Origin: an uncultured Planctomycetales bacterium
Lineage (GTDB): Bacteria; Planctomycetota; Planctomycetia; Pirellulales; S012-138
Assembly: GCA_937982665.1 (NCBI GenBank)
Contig: CALJLD010000034.1
Span: forward strand, 1-9,416
Length of the DNA stretch: 9,416 bases
Reading direction: 5' to 3'
The translations under genes and the position numbers were made by a program. Numbering within the stretch: the first letter of the stretch is position 1; each line of letters opens with the position of its first letter. Below the pieces are notes generated by a model. It was not told the origin of the DNA, made no database searches, and saw nothing but the letters and a program-made list of their open reading frames with translations. Positions 6,814-9,416 of the stretch are shown piece after piece.

Positions 6814-7203
6814 CTATTGTTCGGACGCTTCCGTTTCATCATCCTCAGGAGGAGCGCCGCCGGTCATTTGCGAAAGCGCGTCATCAAGGCCTGGCAAATT
6901 CATCCCGCCAGCGAGATTCTTCATCGCGCCGGCGTGCAGTTCACGGCTCTTGGTAACTGCCTGATTCACAGCCGCAACGATCAGATCTTCCAGAAGTTCG
7001 CGATCGCCTTCTTTCACCAATGAAGGATCGATCCGGCACGCTTTGGCTTCGGACAAGCCGTTCATGTCCAGTTCGATCATTCCGCCGCCGGCGCTCCCAG
7101 TGACTTGTTGCGCCTTGAGTTCCTCGTTGATGGATTGCAGCTTGCCGCCCATCTGCGAAGCCTGCTTCATCAGCGATGCGATGTTGGCGATTCCCTTGAA
7201 CAC
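6814..7203 (-). CDS. ebfC: YbaB/EbfC family nucleoid-associated protein
   Basis: Small dimeric DNA-binding protein of the YbaB/EbfC family, thought to bind and organise DNA and, by genomic linkage, to act near replication and repair. The 129-residue product starts MFKGIANIASLMKQASQM, with an amphipathic helix. The family core follows: EELKAQQVTGSAGGGMIELDMNG (about 28-49), then a second strand-helix unit with LLEDLIVAAVNQAV (70-83). A Met/Gly-rich stretch and an acidic tail (DDETEASEQ) end it. Length is slightly above the usual 100-115 because of that acidic tail. The start codon is GTG at 7203, fixed by a strong AGGAG six bases upstream. It sits between dnaX (115 bases) and recR (59 bases), the standard arrangement. 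Confidence 0.93.
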   Translation of the reverse strand: MFKGIANIASLMKQASQMGGKLQSINEELKAQQVTGSAGGGMIELDMNGLSEAKACRIDPSLVKEGDRELLEDLIVAAVNQAVTKSRELHAGAMKNLAGGMNLPGLDDALSQMTGGAPPEDDETEASEQ

Positions 7204-7209
7204 GGCGAA

Positions 7210-7214
7210 CTCCT
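7210..7214 (-). promoter_or_regulatory. Shine-Dalgarno AGGAG for ebfC
   Basis: Read on the minus strand, AGGAG is six bases before GTG at 7203. It is the clearest ribosome-binding site in the window and decides in favour of the GTG start. Confidence 0.8.
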
Positions 7215-7287
7215 GAATGCTGGAATGCGGAATGACGCGATCGTGCGATGTGCGAATTTGGTGTGATGCTATGTGCCAATGGAACAG

Positions 7288-7312
7288 GCAATCCTGCTAA
7301 ATGGCAGGTTGC
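7288..7312 (-). other. Stem-loop in the dnaX-ebfC gap
   Basis: GCAACCTGC (7312-7304, minus strand) pairs with GCAGGATTGC (7297-7288) around a CATTTA loop, giving nine pairs with one bulged base. It begins six bases after the dnaX stop. No U-run follows, so full termination is unlikely. It could tune the ratio of dnaX to ebfC-recR message or protect the 3' end of dnaX mRNA. Confidence 0.35.
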
Positions 7313-7318
7313 TTTGTC

Positions 7319-9193
7319 CTAAGACTCTTTATCTTGCTGTGGCGGATCAACCTTGAGGGGCGTCGCGGAAAACGTCTCGGCCACGCTTTTGACCAGCGGG
7401 TTATCCACATAATCCCGAACAGTCACCCGCGAAGGCCGGCGAACTGTCTGCCTGGCTTTGCCGGAATTCGGCTGTTGTGATTCTTCGCCAAGGCGAAACT
7501 GCAAGGTCATTCTGCGGCCGGCAATTTCCGAAACGGCCGCCGCGATGACTTGCGCTTGATCTCCACGTTCACACATGGACTTTTGAAAGCTGTGCTCCGC
7601 CGCGAATTCCACCGCAAGCCGCGTGGGCCCATCGTAAGCCACGCTTTTGGCCAACGCAGCCTGGTCCGCAATCAAGCTGGAAAGCCCTGCCAAAGCGGCT
7701 CGCCAAACTTCCATCGCGGGGCGATCCGGAGGATTCGCAGGCGATACGTCTTTGGCAACATCCGCAGCAGGCGCGCTTGTTGTTGGCGTTTTAGCTGCCG
7801 GCGCGCCTTGTTGGTTGGGAGATCCCGAACTTACGCCGGCTGGTGCCGCGTCTTTGCCGTTTGTTGACGGTGCGGGGCTCGCACTCGTTGGACTGGGAGG
7901 AGCGGGGCTTGAAGTTGCAGGATTCGCTGCCGAATTCGATTCGGCTTCAATCGGCTGCGCTACTTCTTGCGGCTCAGCGTTTTTTTTTACCGCACCACCG
8001 CTTGTCGGCGATGTGGCTGGCGTGGCCTCCGGCAACGGCGCGCCTTGCCGCAGACTCTCGACCACAGCTGACAAATCTCGCAGTTGCGTGAGCGAGCAGA
8101 GTCGCACCAGTGCCAACTCGGCCAATGTCCGCCGGTGAACGCTCACACGCATTCGTTCCAACGCGTGATCCAGCACTTGCATCATCGCGAGGATGGCCGG
8201 CACACCCAGTTCGCGTGCGGCGCTGACAAGCCAGGCTTCATCAGCCGTGGACGCAAACAGATATGCGTCCGGCTTGCTGCCCACGGCGGAGACCATCAAG
8301 TCACGCAAGTAGCCAAGCAGTTGATCAACAAGCTGACCAACGTCCACGCCTTCGGCCAGCGCGGCGTCCAACGCTTGCAGGGCCTCGCCTGACTGCCGCT
8401 GCACAATGCGTTGCACAATCTCAGTCAAGCGGCTGTTGGAAGCGGTCCCCAAAAGCTGGTTGACGGACTCCACGTTCAGGCGATCTTCACGCAATGAGAG
8501 CAACTGCTCCAGCAAAGACTGGCTGTCTCGCATGGAACCGCCAGCGCGGCGGGCCAACAGTTGCAACGCTTCTTCGTCCGCCGCAACGCCTTCGGCATCG
8601 ACAATCTGTTGCAGCCGCGCGGCAATCGCCGGAGTTTGAATTCCGGCGAAGTCAAACCGCTGGCAGCGGGACAGCACCGTGACGGGAACCTTCTCCGCTT
8701 CCGTTGTGCAGAAGATGAACTTCACATGCTCTGGCGGCTCTTCCAGCGTTTTCAGCAAGGCGTTGAACGCCTCGCGCGTGAGCATATGAACTTCGTCGAT
8801 AATGTAGATTTTGAATCGCGAACGGCTGGGGCGAACGTTGACGTTTTGCCGCAGTTGCCGAATCTCATCGATCCCGCGATTGCTGGCGCCGTCAATTTCC
8901 AGGACATCAATGTCTTCGCCTGTGGCGATTGCCTGACACGAGTCGCACTGATTGCAAGGCGTGGCGGTGGGCCCATTCACGCAGTTCAGGGCTTTGGCCA
9001 GAATCCGCGCGGCCGAGGTCTTGCCTACGCCGCGAGCGCCCGTGAAGAGATAGGCATGGCCAACTCGCGAACTCTCGATCGCTGCGCGCAGCGCCTTCGC
9101 GACATGCTCTTGACCCAGCAGTTCGTCAAACTGCGTAGGGCGATACCGCCGCGCGACGACAACGTACTCGCCAGATTTTGCTGCGGTGTTCAT
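7319..9193 (-). CDS. dnaX: DNA polymerase III subunits gamma/tau (clamp loader ATPase)
   Basis: AAA+ ATPase of the replicative clamp loader: it opens and loads the beta clamp, and the long tau form links the polymerase to the helicase. The predicted protein has 624 residues: Walker A GARGVGKT (52-59), zinc-binding cysteines C71, C80, C83 and C86, Walker B with DEVH (133-136), the arginine-finger motif LSRCQRF (174-180), and sensor 2 around GGSMRDSQ (218-225). A helical collar domain (about 240-372) follows, then a long Pro/Ala/Ser linker (about 385-492) and a C-terminal tau-type domain (about 493-570). The ATG at 9193 is chosen over an in-frame TTG at 9238 because AAGGA lies seven bases upstream and the longer N-terminus (starting MAATWLPHGC) is not family-like. 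Nine As at codons 402-405 may create a short gamma product (see separate entry). It is transcribed after the SRP RNA and before ebfC and recR. Confidence 0.96.
   Translation of the reverse strand: MNTAAKSGEYVVVARRYRPTQFDELLGQEHVAKALRAAIESSRVGHAYLFTGARGVGKTSAARILAKALNCVNGPTATPCNQCDSCQAIATGEDIDVLEIDGASNRGIDEIRQLRQNVNVRPSRSRFKIYIIDEVHMLTREAFNALLKTLEEPPEHVKFIFCTTEAEKVPVTVLSRCQRFDFAGIQTPAIAARLQQIVDAEGVAADEEALQLLARRAGGSMRDSQSLLEQLLSLREDRLNVESVNQLLGTASNSRLTEIVQRIVQRQSGEALQALDAALAEGVDVGQLVDQLLGYLRDLMVSAVGSKPDAYLFASTADEAWLVSAARELGVPAILAMMQVLDHALERMRVSVHRRTLAELALVRLCSLTQLRDLSAVVESLRQGAPLPEATPATSPTSGGAVKKNAEPQEVAQPIEAESNSAANPATSSPAPPSPTSASPAPSTNGKDAAPAGVSSGSPNQQGAPAAKTPTTSAPAADVAKDVSPANPPDRPAMEVWRAALAGLSSLIADQAALAKSVAYDGPTRLAVEFAAEHSFQKSMCERGDQAQVIAAAVSEIAGRRMTLQFRLGEESQQPNSGKARQTVRRPSRVTVRDYVDNPLVKSVAETFSATPLKVDPPQQDKES
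7974..7990 (-). other. Candidate dnaX recoding site (A9 slippery run with -1 frame stop)
   Basis: The minus strand reads GTA AAA AAA AAC GCT GAG, with nine consecutive As at 7988-7980 (Val402-Lys-Lys-Asn405). Slipping back one base, or adding one A in the transcript, gives GTA AAA AAA AAA CGC TGA, a stop at 7976-7974 and a product of about 406 residues. Losing one A gives TAG at 7962-7960. A hairpin can form just downstream (GCTG 7978-7975 with CAGC 7957-7954, CGC 7971-7969 with GCG 7960-7958). The break falls after domain III, as in E. coli gamma (about 431 residues). The sequence is direct observation; use of the site is inferred. Confidence 0.6.
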
Positions 9194-9200
9194 CCGCTCA

Positions 9201-9205
9201 TCCTT
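9201..9205 (-). promoter_or_regulatory. Shine-Dalgarno AAGGA for dnaX
   Basis: AAGGA is seven bases before the ATG at 9193 on the minus strand. It supports this start rather than the in-frame TTG at 9238, which has no such site. Confidence 0.65.
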
Positions 9206-9208
9206 CGC

Positions 9209-9237
9209 GCAGCCATGTGGCAGCCATGTGGCAGCCA
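9209..9237. repeat. 11-bp tandem repeat in the ffs-dnaX gap
   Basis: GCAGCCATGTG occurs at 9209-9219 and 9220-9230, followed by a partial copy GCAGCCA at 9231-9237, about 2.6 perfect copies. It lies just upstream of the dnaX ribosome-binding site. On the minus strand each full copy supplies an ATG, opening two very short reading frames; one (MARRMSG) ends in a TGA that overlaps the dnaX ATG. Confidence 0.8.
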
Positions 9238-9259
9238 ACCACTTGCGGCAATTTCGCCC

Positions 9260-9288
9260 AAAGAAAAAGCGGCGCCCGGTGGGGGCCC
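9260..9288 (-). terminator. Possible terminator formed by the SRP RNA 3' end and U-tract
   Basis: The 3' arm of the SRP RNA terminal helix (GGGCCCCC at 9288-9281, then CCGGGCGCC) is followed on the minus strand by GC-TTTTT-C-TTT (9270-9260). The GC-rich closing helix plus U-tract could end or partly end ffs transcription before dnaX, or mark a processing point. The helix arms are far apart (5' arm at 9363-9356), so this is not a compact terminator. Confidence 0.35.
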
Positions 9289-9375
9289 AGCACCCGAAGG
9301 GAACCCCTTAAGGCTGCTTCTTTCGACCTGACCTGGTTCGGAGGCCTCCGTCACCGGGGCCCCTCATCCGAGGCC
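9271..9375 (-). ncRNA. ffs: Signal recognition particle RNA, small bacterial (4.5S) type
   Basis: RNA scaffold of the SRP: it binds Ffh and stimulates its docking with FtsY to target membrane and exported proteins. The minus strand contains the domain IV core CCAGGTCAGGTC (9336-9325), a GAAA loop, then GAAGCAGCC, which is diagnostic. Flanking arms close the rod: GAACC with GGTTC, GGAGG with CCTTC (one G-U), and GGGGCCC (9363-9357) with GGGCCCC (9288-9282). Weaker pairing of GGC and CGG with CCG and GCC suggests outer ends near 9375 and 9271, about 105 nt, close to E. coli 4.5S (114 nt). There is no Alu domain. Exact ends are uncertain; the 9281-9363 core is firm. The apical stem is one pair shorter than usual. 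Placement before dnaX recalls scr-dnaX of Bacillus. No convincing promoter is visible in the remaining 41 bases. Confidence 0.9.
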
Positions 9376-9416
9376 GGCGGGTCGGGTTTGCAATCGTCAC
9401 TGTCCGCATTTCGACG

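Noticed and set aside
6059..7250. The 11-mer ATCGTGCGATG shared upstream of rpoN (6059-6069) and ebfC (7240-7250)
   Set aside because: Shared 11-mers are expected by chance in a window of this size. Only two copies occur, at different distances from the genes, and only one is near a plausible -10 box.
8561..9331. Plus-strand open frame of 256 codons opposite the dnaX ATPase domain and the SRP RNA
   Set aside because: It is antisense to highly conserved Walker A, Walker B and zinc-motif codons and runs into the SRP RNA, so it is a composition-driven shadow.
9376..9416. Search for a promoter of the SRP RNA at the right edge
   Set aside because: TTGCAA is present on the minus strand, but no acceptable -10 hexamer follows at 16-18 bases and the window ends here, so no call is made.

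Overview
This window looks like an ordinary chromosomal segment from a Gram-negative-type bacterium. My best guess is a planctomycete of the Pirellulales type, with moderate to low confidence. The guess rests on the style of the sigma-54 N-terminus (MRLSFGQ), the GT9 N-terminal motif, the weak or absent Shine-Dalgarno sequences on several genes, and the mix of housekeeping genes with planctomycete-like membrane proteins of unknown function. Base composition is moderately GC-rich and even throughout. I see no transposase, integrase, phage gene, CRISPR array or defence island.

Layout. The left half (99-4248) reads on the plus strand: a family 9 glycosyltransferase; then, probably as one transcript, a membrane-anchored M28 / glutaminyl-cyclase-like metalloenzyme, a small three-helix membrane protein with a coiled-coil tail, and a polytopic membrane protein ending in a DUF1499 domain. 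The last two are only 6 bases apart. A 73-bp inverted-repeat element (4309-4381) of the widespread ATTCCCGC...GCGGGAAT class fills the convergent gap. The right half (4400-9375) reads on the minus strand, in transcription order: small SRP RNA (ffs), dnaX, ebfC/ybaB, recR, rpoN.

The minus-strand set is the classic ffs-dnaX-ebfC-recR neighbourhood. It combines protein-targeting RNA, the DNA polymerase III clamp loader, a nucleoid-associated protein and the RecFOR recombination mediator. rpoN (sigma-54) follows after a 255-base gap that holds a TATAAT box and two adjacent palindromes, so it probably has its own control.

The most interesting signal is a run of nine A residues inside dnaX (minus strand, 7988-7980), at the start of the Pro/Ala-rich linker. 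Both alternative frames meet a stop almost at once: TGA after one codon in the -1 frame, TAG soon after in the +1 frame. This is the architecture that yields the short gamma and long tau clamp-loader subunits, by ribosomal frameshifting in E. coli and by transcriptional slippage in Thermus. Second is an SRP RNA whose apical hairpin is one base pair shorter than the usual bacterial form, with a GAAA instead of a GGAA tetraloop. No new multi-gene system is apparent.
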